From Sporosarcina ureae (GTDB lineage: Bacteria; Bacillota; Bacilli; Bacillales_A; Planococcaceae), in contig NZ_CP015109.1 of the NCBI RefSeq assembly GCF_002082015.1, positions 2,509,001 to 2,573,000 on the forward strand: a stretch of DNA of 64,000 nucleotides, written 5' to 3'. Shown here piece after piece: positions 20,016 through 27,507 of the stretch; position 1 is the stretch's first letter, and the number at the start of each line of letters is the position of its first letter. The position numbers and the translations under genes are program-made. Under the pieces are notes generated by a model. It saw only the letters and a program-made list of their open reading frames with translations. It was not told where the DNA came from and searched no databases.

Positions 20016-20441
20016 TCATTTACTTGTTTGATTATCGAATAGCTGCATAAGGTTCAACATGCCTGACAGCAACAACTGGCGGTTTTCGTGGTCCAATGAA
20101 CTGGCCCGTAAAATAAATTCTTTTAGCAGTGGTTCGTTTTCAATGAGCGATCCGTATTGCGCTAAAAAGCCTTTTTCGTATGTGGCGGTACTGTCGAGCG
20201 TTTGATTCGAAAAAGGGCGTACCGTCTTTAACGGTTTGTCCAGAATCATCGCAAGTAATACATCATCCGGTATGTTATAGATTTTCTGAATAAGCGGTAC
20301 TAAATAAATGGGGAAAGCCCGTTCACTCGATTCATATCTGGACATCGTCGCCCCGTCGACTCCAAGGTCCTCTGCCATCTGTTTTTGTGAAATATGTAAA
20401 TACTCATCGCGGTATTCTCGTAATTGTGTTCCGAAACTCAT
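20016..20441 (-). CDS. XRE-family transcriptional regulator
   Basis: This 141-residue protein has an N-terminal Cro/CI helix-turn-helix (ISQKQMAEDLGVDGATMSRYESSERAFP, about 17-44). The C-terminal half is helical (NEPLLKEFILRASSLDHENRQLLLSGMLNLMQLF) and may mediate dimerisation. ATG at 20441 is spaced from GGGTGATG; ATG 20447 and GTG 20450 are alternatives. It is divergent from the gene at 20596, and the shared intergenic region has repeated GACAAT motifs. The target genes are unknown. Confidence 0.8.
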   Translation of the reverse strand: MSFGTQLREYRDEYLHISQKQMAEDLGVDGATMSRYESSERAFPIYLVPLIQKIYNIPDDVLLAMILDKPLKTVRPFSNQTLDSTATYEKGFLAQYGSLIENEPLLKEFILRASSLDHENRQLLLSGMLNLMQLFDNQTSK

Positions 20442-20497
20442 TTTCATCACCCGTTTTTCTCGCCATCGTATAAGAAAAGAATCCGGTATTTCGTTAA

Positions 20498-20554
20498 ATT
20501 GTCATTTAGACAATAGGAATTGACGAATTGACAATTACGAGGTTTTTCGACAAT
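20498..20554. promoter_or_regulatory. Candidate operator: inverted and direct GACAAT repeats
   Basis: ATTGTC-ATTTA-GACAAT (20498-20514) is a perfect inverted repeat. GACAAT recurs at 20530 and 20549, so copies start at 20509, 20530 and 20549, about two DNA turns apart. They lie between the XRE gene and the divergent gene and are likely autoregulatory sites. Confidence 0.5.
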
Positions 20555-20595
20555 ACTATGAGAAGATTGTGATAAAAAATAGAAAGTAGGCGAAA

Positions 20596-20940
20596 GTGAT
20601 AGAAAAAGTGCAATTGATCTTACACTTACCTCAATTGCGGCACCGACTACAAAGACCGGAATCCGTAAAGACAAGCGAGCTAGGTTTCTTCGAATCTTTC
20701 GAACAATACTCCGAAAAATGCGTTCATGATCCGAATGGCAAAGTTTCCTATTTGTATAACGTCACGCGCGAAGAGATGTTGTTTGAGCAAGTCGTCATCT
20801 CGTACGCTACCCATCAAATGACTTTTACTTACGAGAAAACAACTGTCGATGCGAGCGAGCAATTACTGGAACAATTGAAAGAAGGAAACATCGAGTATCA
20901 GCCAGTGTCCAAAACCTTTTTCGTCGGGTATGATGAATAA
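20596..20940 (+). CDS. Uncharacterised protein
   Basis: I do not recognise this 114-residue protein. It is predicted soluble, with aromatic-rich strands (GKVSYLYNVTREEMLFEQVVISYATHQMTFTYEK) ending FFVGYDE. The start is a GTG with only a weak upstream site (gtaggcgaaa). It is divergent from the XRE regulator and may be its target. The intergenic region 20941-21096 that follows shows nothing clear apart from an AT-rich promoter-like stretch. Confidence 0.55.
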   Translation: MIEKVQLILHLPQLRHRLQRPESVKTSELGFFESFEQYSEKCVHDPNGKVSYLYNVTREEMLFEQVVISYATHQMTFTYEKTTVDASEQLLEQLKEGNIEYQPVSKTFFVGYDE

Positions 20941-21096
20941 CCCGAAAGACGGCGTGATTCGCCACTATGACCGATTTTTGAAAATTCTCTTGGTATATTA
21001 GATGGTTTCCGACTCATATCATGCACAAAATCCTCTTTAATGTGATATATTAATAATAATCGGAAAATTCAAATTACTGAGGAGGAGGGGGAAGAT

Positions 21097-21546
21097 ATGC
21101 TAGTCATACAGCGAATCAAGCCGTTTTTCACCAGGAAAGAAGAATTCAACTTACGCCTTGTATTCGCTTATCAATATTTCTCGATTAAGCGAAATGATGA
21201 GGTATTTCAATTCATCCCTACAGAAGGTAAAGAAATCGTTGTGAATACGAAAAGTCTGCAGATTGAGAACTTAGGAGAAGTGTTCGTCTTTCAGCGAGGC
21301 AGCAGGTTTATACGGATCCCACTTTATCAATTGTTACTAGTTTCCGATTTGCATTTACATTTGTCGACTATACTCGAAGGAGCGATGGGATTGGAAGGCC
21401 ATCTACAGGAAGAGTACATGCGTGAAGCGGACGGTTTGGTGGAGAAGTTGGAGCAAGATAACTGGGAACGAATGGTAGATTATGCGCTAGAAACGAAAAA
21501 CCAGCTCTTGTTTAAGGAGTTGATGGAAGGACTGCGAGTAATTTGA
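21097..21546 (+). CDS. Protein with a C-terminal IDEAL-like domain
   Basis: This 149-residue soluble protein has a very strong ribosome-binding site (gaggaggaggggg). The last 30 residues (WERMVDYALETKNQLLFKELMEGL) fit the short IDEAL domain pattern, in which VDYAL stands for IDEAL. This domain occurs in small Bacillales proteins, some of which bind other regulators. The N-terminal 100 residues are predicted beta-rich and unfamiliar. The gene is monocistronic and ends at a bidirectional terminator. Confidence 0.6.
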   Translation: MLVIQRIKPFFTRKEEFNLRLVFAYQYFSIKRNDEVFQFIPTEGKEIVVNTKSLQIENLGEVFVFQRGSRFIRIPLYQLLLVSDLHLHLSTILEGAMGLEGHLQEEYMREADGLVEKLEQDNWERMVDYALETKNQLLFKELMEGLRVI

Positions 21547-21564
21547 TCATCACACTTACGAGAT

Positions 21565-21617
21565 AAAAACACCTCAGTTGGAAGCGCATGTATGTGCGTT
21601 GACGATGAGGTGTTTTT
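21565..21617. terminator. Bidirectional terminator between convergent units
   Basis: AAAAACACCTCA pairs with TGAGGTGTTTTT; a second small hairpin (GCGCATGTATGTGCG) lies in the loop. It serves the plus-strand IDEAL gene and the minus-strand 33-codon frame. Confidence 0.85.
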
Positions 21618-21641
21618 ATGTGTGTGGTGGTATCCATTTTC

Positions 21642-21743
21642 TCATAGTGTTAGGAAATGGAGCGCCGCTACGAATAGTCCTGATCCGCCAAGGCCTAGTG
21701 CAAAGTCCTGCCATGTAAACTCAATCGTTTTTTCTAAGTTCAT
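21642..21743 (-). CDS. Small hydrophobic peptide (33 aa)
   Basis: A 33-codon frame begins MNLEKTIEFTWQDFALGLG and ends GSGLFVAALHFLTL, with one short hydrophobic stretch. It has AAAAGGAGTG seven bases before the ATG, a well-formed sigma-A promoter upstream (21791-21818) and a terminator downstream, so it forms a complete transcription unit. I do not recognise the family. Because there is no homology evidence, coding remains a proposal. Confidence 0.5.
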   Translation of the reverse strand: MNLEKTIEFTWQDFALGLGGSGLFVAALHFLTL

Positions 21744-21790
21744 CGCTCTTCACTCCTTTTATATATTCATAGTCTTCCCGGATGGTTCCT

Positions 21791-21818
21791 ATCATAACCT
21801 ATTTTTATTTATTTTCAA
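21791..21818 (-). promoter_or_regulatory. Sigma-A promoter of the 33-codon frame
   Basis: On the minus strand TTGAAA, a 16-bp spacer and TATGAT lie about 50 bp upstream of the ATG at 21743. Confidence 0.65.
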
Positions 21819-21924
21819 CATTCTGATAATTAAATGAATCTAATGGGCTAGGGATTTTTTAGTGGCGGAGGGGGATGGGCTGTTGGTAGTTCATTGAAGT
21901 TATGGTTGTGATTGTACTTAGGTT

Positions 21925-22110
21925 GAAGGGGTGTTAGCGGAGAGGAGGACGGGCTGTTGGGGTGGGGATTTGCGCTTCGGAGGGGACGCTTTTTCCCATG
22001 GGCCCGCGGTGAGCCAACCAGGTCGCGAGCTCCCTCTTGGTTGTCTCACCTGATCGGGCTGCTCCATCGGGAGTCGCCCCTCCTACGCTCCAATCCTTTA
22101 CGAACAGAGG
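21925..22110. repeat. Dispersed repeat A, copy 1
   Basis: The core CCCATGGGCCCGCGGTGAGC, then a variable loop, then TTGTCTCACCTGATCGGGCT and CATCGGGAGTCGCC, is shared with 30100-30260. GTGAG and CTCAC with adjoining CAAC/GTTG pair, so it can form a hairpin. There is no coding potential. Confidence 0.85.
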
Positions 22111-22224
22111 GGGTGACACTTATTGAAGCCATTGAAATTAAGCTTGTGATTGCTTTTATAGTTGAACTAAAACTAGTTTAATAACCACAAATATTTGCAG
22201 TGTACTGCCAGAGAGTGATGCACA

Positions 22225-22410
22225 TCTTTCCACTCTAAAAAGTAGGATTGGAGCGGAAGATGGGGGCGAATCTGAGAGGATCAGCGAAAGCCGTAACGAA
22301 GAACGGCTTTTGCGAGTGAAGCGTAGCGAGAAGGAGCACATCTTTGTTTCACCGCACGCCCTCCAGAAAGCGTCCCCCATCTGGAGCGGAAATCCCATAC
22401 GCAATGTAAC
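22225..22410. repeat. Dispersed repeat B, copy 1
   Basis: It runs from GTAGGATTGGAGCGGAAG through GCGAGTGAAGCGTAGCGAG and GAAAGCGTCCCCCAT to a GGAGCGG end. The same order of blocks, more diverged, is at 30425-30660. The left and right ends are roughly complementary, so it may fold as one structured RNA or DNA element. There is no gene between 21744 and 22568 on the plus strand. Confidence 0.7.
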
Positions 22411-22568
22411 TTCACTCAGCATCTTTAAGCATTTAATTCTCCAAACCAATTGCCAAATTCTGCAACAATACGAGACATTCGTTGCAAATCCGTCATATTT
22501 TGATAAAGTAAGAGAGATAGAAACTGATATAATCAGCTGATAAAGTTGGAGGCAAAGGAGAAGTACAT

Positions 22569-23291
22569 ATGTATTCTACTTACGGTTACTGGCGTTCACT
22601 AGTTTATCCTGACCGGCTTGCCGTGGAAATTGGGCAAGGGACCGTTACTGGATTTAAACGCCGTGTGTTTAGCGTATTCATTTTGGGCATCATCCTGTTC
22701 GTCCTCCGCGATATGTGGGGCATGAATACTGGGACGATGACGTATATTTTGGCGAACGGTTCACTTGACGAATACACCATCGGCCGCATCACTGCATTGG
22801 TCGGTGCCATTCTCTGGGCCATCGTCTATATGGCGTTCCATTTCTGGGGCGTTGCATGGATTTTAAGTATGCTGACGAAAATTCCGTTTAAGCCATTGCT
22901 GAAGTTGCAGCTGGTGGTTACGGGCTTATTATTAATTGAAAAACTGATCAATTTCCTAATCTTCGCGGTTGCTGGGAAGTCAGCAGCGGTTTCGATTCTT
23001 TCGTTCGGACCACTCGCGGTTACGTTTTTGGATAATTGGTACATCATTTTATTTGTCAATCAACTTACGATTTTCTCTGCCTTGATCGTGGCGGTTCAGT
23101 ATCGCTTCATTAGCTTCTCGAAAGTGGAAACGTCACTTGTTGGTGGGGAAGTTGTAGAGCATACAGGCGTCCGCAAGCATGCATTGTGGATGTTGATCGC
23201 CTTGCAAGTAGTCTTTGCATTGATCACTGCGGCAGTTGGCTTTGCTCCTATTGAAAAAATGTTGAACTTGTTAATGATTGGGGGACTATAA
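22569..23291 (+). CDS. Yip1-like multi-pass membrane protein (YknW-like)
   Basis: This 240-residue membrane protein has about five predicted transmembrane helices (for example VFSVFILGIILFVLRDMW, LVGAILWAIVYMAFHFWGV, ALWMLIALQVVFALITAAV). The layout resembles Yip1-domain proteins such as B. subtilis YknW, which helps the YknXYZ exporter assemble. The next gene, 1 bp downstream, is a YknX/HlyD-like protein, supporting that comparison. No ABC transporter genes follow. The ribosome-binding site is gcaaaggag. Confidence 0.65.
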   Translation: MYSTYGYWRSLVYPDRLAVEIGQGTVTGFKRRVFSVFILGIILFVLRDMWGMNTGTMTYILANGSLDEYTIGRITALVGAILWAIVYMAFHFWGVAWILSMLTKIPFKPLLKLQLVVTGLLLIEKLINFLIFAVAGKSAAVSILSFGPLAVTFLDNWYIILFVNQLTIFSALIVAVQYRFISFSKVETSLVGGEVVEHTGVRKHALWMLIALQVVFALITAAVGFAPIEKMLNLLMIGGL

Positions 23292-23292
23292 G

Positions 23293-25125
23293 GTGAAAGC
23301 ACAAAATATCATCGTGACGGTCCTCATTACAGCGTTCCTAGCATTGAATACGTATTTAGTATTCGCAGAAAAAAGTGTCATCCCGAAAGCGCAGTACGTT
23401 AGTGAGTACGAACGGCTGTCTGCGGATGATTACAAGAAAGAGCTCGATAAAGAAGGGTTCATTTCGCCTAAAGATTTGCATACGATCTACCTAAAAGACG
23501 ACCAGACGATTGAATCATGGCTCGTTCAAGAAGGGGAGACAGTGGACTTTGGAACGGAGCTCGCTTCATTGAAAGTGGATCACATTGATTCCAAACGCAG
23601 TGAACTGAACTCGGAACTATCCGCGTTGCAAAATCAGTCGTCTTCGATTTCACAAACGATCAGTAATCTTGAGTATGAACAGTCCTCTGCGGGCGGTTCG
23701 AAAAACGACAGCGATTACTACGATACGAATGACGAGAAAAAAGTGCGTGTCAATTTGAATGTGGGTATTGAAGTAAAAGAAGAAGCAGCATATGCGCAAG
23801 CGATTGCGGAAGCAGAGCGTGATCTCGCGGAAGTGCAGCGGAAAACGGAAATTGTCGAAGCCAAGCTCGCAGAATTACCGAATGAATCTGCATTGACGAG
23901 TCCGGTCAGCGGCTATGTCGTAGCAATCAAACGCGACAGCGAATCACCATCAATTGATATTTATAGCACAGACCAAACAATTGTCACATACGTTCTCGAC
24001 AACGAATGGCCAGACGTGGAAACGGGCGCGCCGGTTACGATCCAGCACAGCTCGATCCAAACACCATTCACACCAAAAGTCGATCCGAATGAACAACTTG
24101 AAGATCAAACAGAACCAATAGAACCTGAAAACACGGAAGAGGGAATCGGCAGTGAAAAAGGCAAGTCTGTAGCCTCTCTATCTGCTGACGGCGTACCACC
24201 GAGTACCGTACCGTACGATGATTCGAAAAAGGAAATCGACGGAACGAATGCAGAACCGCCAGCTGTCAAACCGGACACGGACGCTCCTGAAGAAAACTTC
24301 GACGGCACATCCGGTAACCCGGACGGCTCAGTCGATCAGCCGGATACACCGGTATCTTCACCGGACAGTTCGAATACTAACGATTCAGGCGCGGAAAACG
24401 AACCAGACACGGAGACGCCATCAACTACAGGTACACCGGATACGGATGGCACGACCGATCCTGACGCAAATCCAGATGATGCAACAACAAACCCTGACGG
24501 CACGAATTCTAATCCAGAAGTAAACGATTCGCCTGAAGGCAAACCTGTTCTAACGAATAAAGAAAAGAAACTGGCTGAAGCTCAAGAACGCATCACACCG
24601 GATTATCCGGATAACATCTCCACAATTAATGGAGTCGTTGTATCGGTATCCAAAGTGCCTGCGAAAGACGATGAATGGCTGGAAGCGTATAAAGCCCTAG
24701 GCAACACGCAAAAAGACAATCCATTAGCATATTACGAAGTACGCGTAGCACCGTACGACGAGCAAATGGACTTGCCATTCGGCACAAACGTCAACACATT
24801 CATTCAAACAAATGAAGCAAACCAAGTCGTCAGCATCAAAACAAATTGGCTAACAGATCAATACCAGAACGATGCGAAAGTATGGACACTAGACACCAAT
24901 GGACGAGCAGTCCAAAACATCGTCGAAGCACCATTCACATCACTGGATCGGACCGTCCTCACAACAGGCGTTGAACCAGGAATGGTCGCCTTGCACAACG
25001 ACGATCTAGACAGCAGCCTCGAACACCAATCCGTCTTCCACCCACTGCCGCTCTATCTGCCGGAATGGGAACAATGGAAAACCACGCCTTGGCAACTCTA
25101 TGTACGGTATTTGATTAAACGATGA
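23293..25125 (+). CDS. HlyD/YknX-like membrane fusion protein with a disordered insert
   Basis: This 610-residue protein has an N-terminal membrane anchor (IIVTVLITAFLALNTYLVF), a lipoyl-like half motif (LVQEGETVDFGTELASLKVD), a coiled coil (SKRSELNSELSALQNQ ... AEAERDLAEVQRKTEIVEAKLAEL), then SPVSGYVVAI, the second lipoyl half. Residues about 260-430 are a Pro/Asp/Thr/Glu-rich low-complexity insert (DTETPSTTGTPDTDGTTDPD). The beta-barrel part follows. The architecture fits a periplasmic-adaptor type protein. GTG at 23293 is 1 bp after the upstream stop codon. No transporter partner is adjacent. Confidence 0.7.
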   Translation: MKAQNIIVTVLITAFLALNTYLVFAEKSVIPKAQYVSEYERLSADDYKKELDKEGFISPKDLHTIYLKDDQTIESWLVQEGETVDFGTELASLKVDHIDSKRSELNSELSALQNQSSSISQTISNLEYEQSSAGGSKNDSDYYDTNDEKKVRVNLNVGIEVKEEAAYAQAIAEAERDLAEVQRKTEIVEAKLAELPNESALTSPVSGYVVAIKRDSESPSIDIYSTDQTIVTYVLDNEWPDVETGAPVTIQHSSIQTPFTPKVDPNEQLEDQTEPIEPENTEEGIGSEKGKSVASLSADGVPPSTVPYDDSKKEIDGTNAEPPAVKPDTDAPEENFDGTSGNPDGSVDQPDTPVSSPDSSNTNDSGAENEPDTETPSTTGTPDTDGTTDPDANPDDATTNPDGTNSNPEVNDSPEGKPVLTNKEKKLAEAQERITPDYPDNISTINGVVVSVSKVPAKDDEWLEAYKALGNTQKDNPLAYYEVRVAPYDEQMDLPFGTNVNTFIQTNEANQVVSIKTNWLTDQYQNDAKVWTLDTNGRAVQNIVEAPFTSLDRTVLTTGVEPGMVALHNDDLDSSLEHQSVFHPLPLYLPEWEQWKTTPWQLYVRYLIKR

Positions 25126-25156
25126 AAAAACTGCCCTTGAGGGGGCAGTTTTTTTC
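25125..25156 (+). terminator. Terminator after the HlyD-like gene
   Basis: AAAAAACTGCCC pairs with GGGCAGTTTTTT around a short loop. Confidence 0.93.
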
Positions 25157-25204
25157 GTTGGAATGAAATTATGCAGAGTGGTGGTGGCTGTGCCGCTCAT
25201 ACTT

Positions 25205-25850
25205 TCTGTTGAGTGCTCTATCTAAGATGTTATCCGCTCTATCTGCGTGTTGGAGCGCTCTATAAAACTGCATATCCGCTCAATCCCAACGCTGGACCGC
25301 TCTACTCAGCACGCCATCCGCTCATACGCCCATTCCTTAAAACGAAATCAAGCAAGGCGAAGCCGCGCGCTCAAACATTCTATTAAGCGCTCTATCAACT
25401 TCCTTATCCGCTCAATCTACATGCCAAAGCGCTCTATAAAACCACATATCCGCTCAATCCCGACGCAGGACCGCTCTATTAAGCATGCTATCCGCTCATA
25501 CGCCTAATCCTTTGAAGGGGGTTAAGCAAGGCGAAGCCGCGCGCTCAAACATTCTATTAAGCGCTCTATTAACTTCCTTATCCGCTCAATCTACATGCCA
25601 AAGCGCTCTATAAAACCGCATATCCGCTCAGTCCCAACGCTGGACCGCTCTATCCAGCACGCCATCCGCTCATACGCCCATCCCATTGAACGAAATCAAG
25701 CAAGGCGAAGCCGCGCGCTCAAACTTTCAATTAAGCGCTCTATCAACCTAGCTAACCGCTCTATCCCAAGGTCCAACCGATCTATACGACCATCTATCCG
25801 CTCTAACTCACCCAACCACCGCTCTATCCAGCCAATCAACCGCTCATAGC
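25205..25850 (+). repeat. Repeat array III: 21-bp phased repeats in 174-bp units
   Basis: CGCTCTAT and CGCTCAAT repeats at mostly 21-bp spacing are grouped in units marked by AGCAAGGCGAAGCCGCGCGC, which begins at 25351, 25525 and 25699, exactly 174 bp apart. The orientation is the same as in arrays I and II. It lies between the HlyD-like gene and the NERD gene. Confidence 0.92.
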
Positions 25851-25920
25851 TCCCACATTTCACATGACTAAAGACATATTTTCAAATAAAATCACACTAT
25901 AAATCACTTTACAACCCCTA

Positions 25921-26033
25921 AAAATTGAATTCTCCCCAACAAATCCAACCCAAAATCCAATTTCACCCCCAATAATCTGTTCAAAATTGAATTTATCCCA
26001 ATACTTCCCAATAACCAACACTCTTGCTACAAT
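25921..26033 (+). promoter_or_regulatory. Triple ComK-like AT-box array and promoter of the NERD gene
   Basis: Three A4-N5-T4-like boxes lie at 25921-25933 (AAAATTGAATTCT), 25952-25964 (AAAATCCAATTTC) and 25983-25995 (AAAATTGAATTTA). Both gaps are exactly 18 bp, one of the known ComK K-box spacings (8, 18 or 31). A TACAAT -10 lies at 26028-26033; the -35 is weak, as expected for an activated promoter. Confidence 0.65.
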
Positions 26034-26074
26034 AAATACACGCACTACAATCCACAAATAGGAGGTGAACCAAC

Positions 26075-27055
26075 ATACTCTACAAAACGCGCACGATCCC
26101 CAAGCTAATCATCGGCCAACAGGCACTTTTAAAACGCTTGCCGGCCAATCACGACAAGTACGAAAAAATCCGCACCGACTTCTACAACGGCAAAGCTGGT
26201 TTTGGAGGGGAGAGGGAATTCGACTACCAATTACGAGACTTCATCCCGCCGTATCCGCACGCAATTCTCCACGATGTTTTCCTGAAACACGAGCATGCTT
26301 ACTTCCAAATCGATTCGATTTTGATCACCCCAAGCATTATTGTCTTGTTTGAAATCAAAAACATCGCAGGCAAACTACACATCAAGCAAAATCCGACACA
26401 GTTCATCCGGGAATCAGTTAACGGGGAACGTACCGTCCTGAGAAGCCCGATCGAAGAAATGGAACGCAAAAAGCACTACTTCGCCAGCTGGCTGCAAGCG
26501 CGCAACATCGACATACCCCTCGTCGACTACATCGTTTTCGCCTACCAAAACGAACTCACCATCGAAAACACATCGTCACATCGACTCGTATTCTCGTATG
26601 AAATCCCTAACCGTCTGAGAAATTTAGAAATGAAGGCGGATATTTTGAGTGCAAAGCAGATTACTAGATTAGCGAATGAACTCTTAAAAACACATCGCCA
26701 CTACGATCCGTTTCCGCTAATTGATAAATATGCACTTTCCATACAAGATCTGGCAAGCGGTGTCGCGTGCCCGAATTGCGAACAATTAACGATGCTGTGG
26801 CGAACTAGAAGTTGGCAATGCCGAGCGTGTGGCCATATCGATCGCCATGCTCACCACGCCACATTAGCAGAATGGTACTGTATTGGCGGTGCGCAACTCA
26901 CCAATCGGCAATTCCGCCACTTTACCAATATCCACTCCCGTCACATAGCGAAACGAATGCTAGCTAACCCTTTCACCGAACTGTCCGGCAAAAAGCGCAA
27001 TGCGATCTACCAACTCTCTCCGAGAGTTCTCCAAACAGAAGATCTGAAATTGTAA
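26075..27055 (+). CDS. NERD-domain protein with a zinc ribbon; apparent AUA start
   Basis: This 326-residue protein has an N-terminal NERD (nuclease-related) domain: GEREFDYQL, FQIDSILITPSIIVLFEIKNIAG (Asp...Glu-x-Lys of the PD-(D/E)xK type) at about 80-105. It ends in a topoisomerase-like zinc ribbon (CPNCEQLTML ... CRACGH). AGGAGGTGA (26060-26068) is followed 6 bases later by ATA, and the frame from there encodes LYKTRTIPKL and ALLKRLPANHDKY, the conserved start of this family. The first standard start (TTG 26138) would remove 21 of these residues. The upstream AT-boxes suggest a competence role in DNA processing. Confidence 0.8.
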   Translation: MLYKTRTIPKLIIGQQALLKRLPANHDKYEKIRTDFYNGKAGFGGEREFDYQLRDFIPPYPHAILHDVFLKHEHAYFQIDSILITPSIIVLFEIKNIAGKLHIKQNPTQFIRESVNGERTVLRSPIEEMERKKHYFASWLQARNIDIPLVDYIVFAYQNELTIENTSSHRLVFSYEIPNRLRNLEMKADILSAKQITRLANELLKTHRHYDPFPLIDKYALSIQDLASGVACPNCEQLTMLWRTRSWQCRACGHIDRHAHHATLAEWYCIGGAQLTNRQFRHFTNIHSRHIAKRMLANPFTELSGKKRNAIYQLSPRVLQTEDLKL

Positions 27056-27063
27056 ATGCAATT

Positions 27064-27096
27064 AAACCAGTGCATAAGCTCTTCATGCACTGGTTT
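27064..27096 (+). terminator. Terminator after the NERD gene
   Basis: AAACCAGTGCAT pairs perfectly with ATGCACTGGTTT. Confidence 0.9.
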
Positions 27097-27112
27097 CTTA
27101 TTGAAATCAAAT

Positions 27113-27405
27113 AACGCACGTGCTCAATGTTTGGGGCTAACCGCTCAATCCATTCTATCGAGCGCTCTATCGATCCAATTATTCGCTCTATCAATCCAAT
27201 CATGCGCTCTATGTAGGTAAATATCTGCTCATAAGGGTATGCTTGCTATTCAAAACTCTGACGCGCTCAATGTTTGGGGCTATCCGCTCAATCCATCCCG
27301 TCAAGCGCTCTATCCACCCAATCAACCGCTCTATCAATCCATTAATCCGCTCTATACAAACCAACATCCGCTCATTAACTCCGCCCAACCGCTCATAAAC
27401 CCCAT
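27113..27405 (+). repeat. Repeat array IV: 21-bp phased repeats
   Basis: Two related blocks start with GCTCAATGTTTGGGGCTA at 27122 and 27265 (143 bp apart), with CGCTCTAT and CGCTCAAT at about 21-bp steps. It is the shortest of the four arrays, in the same orientation, between the NERD gene and the SLH-CAP gene. Confidence 0.85.
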
Positions 27406-27507
27406 CCGCCAAAATTAACAAAATATCAAATAACTCAACAAATTTCACCAATACCCTACCAAACCACCTGCCAAATCCGTATACTCTAACAAAAGGAGGA
27501 CGTTTAT

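Noticed and set aside
26065..26352. 95-codon plus-strand frame overlapping the NERD gene start
   Set aside because: It lies in another frame of a conserved coding region, has no family features, and competes for the same ribosome-binding site.
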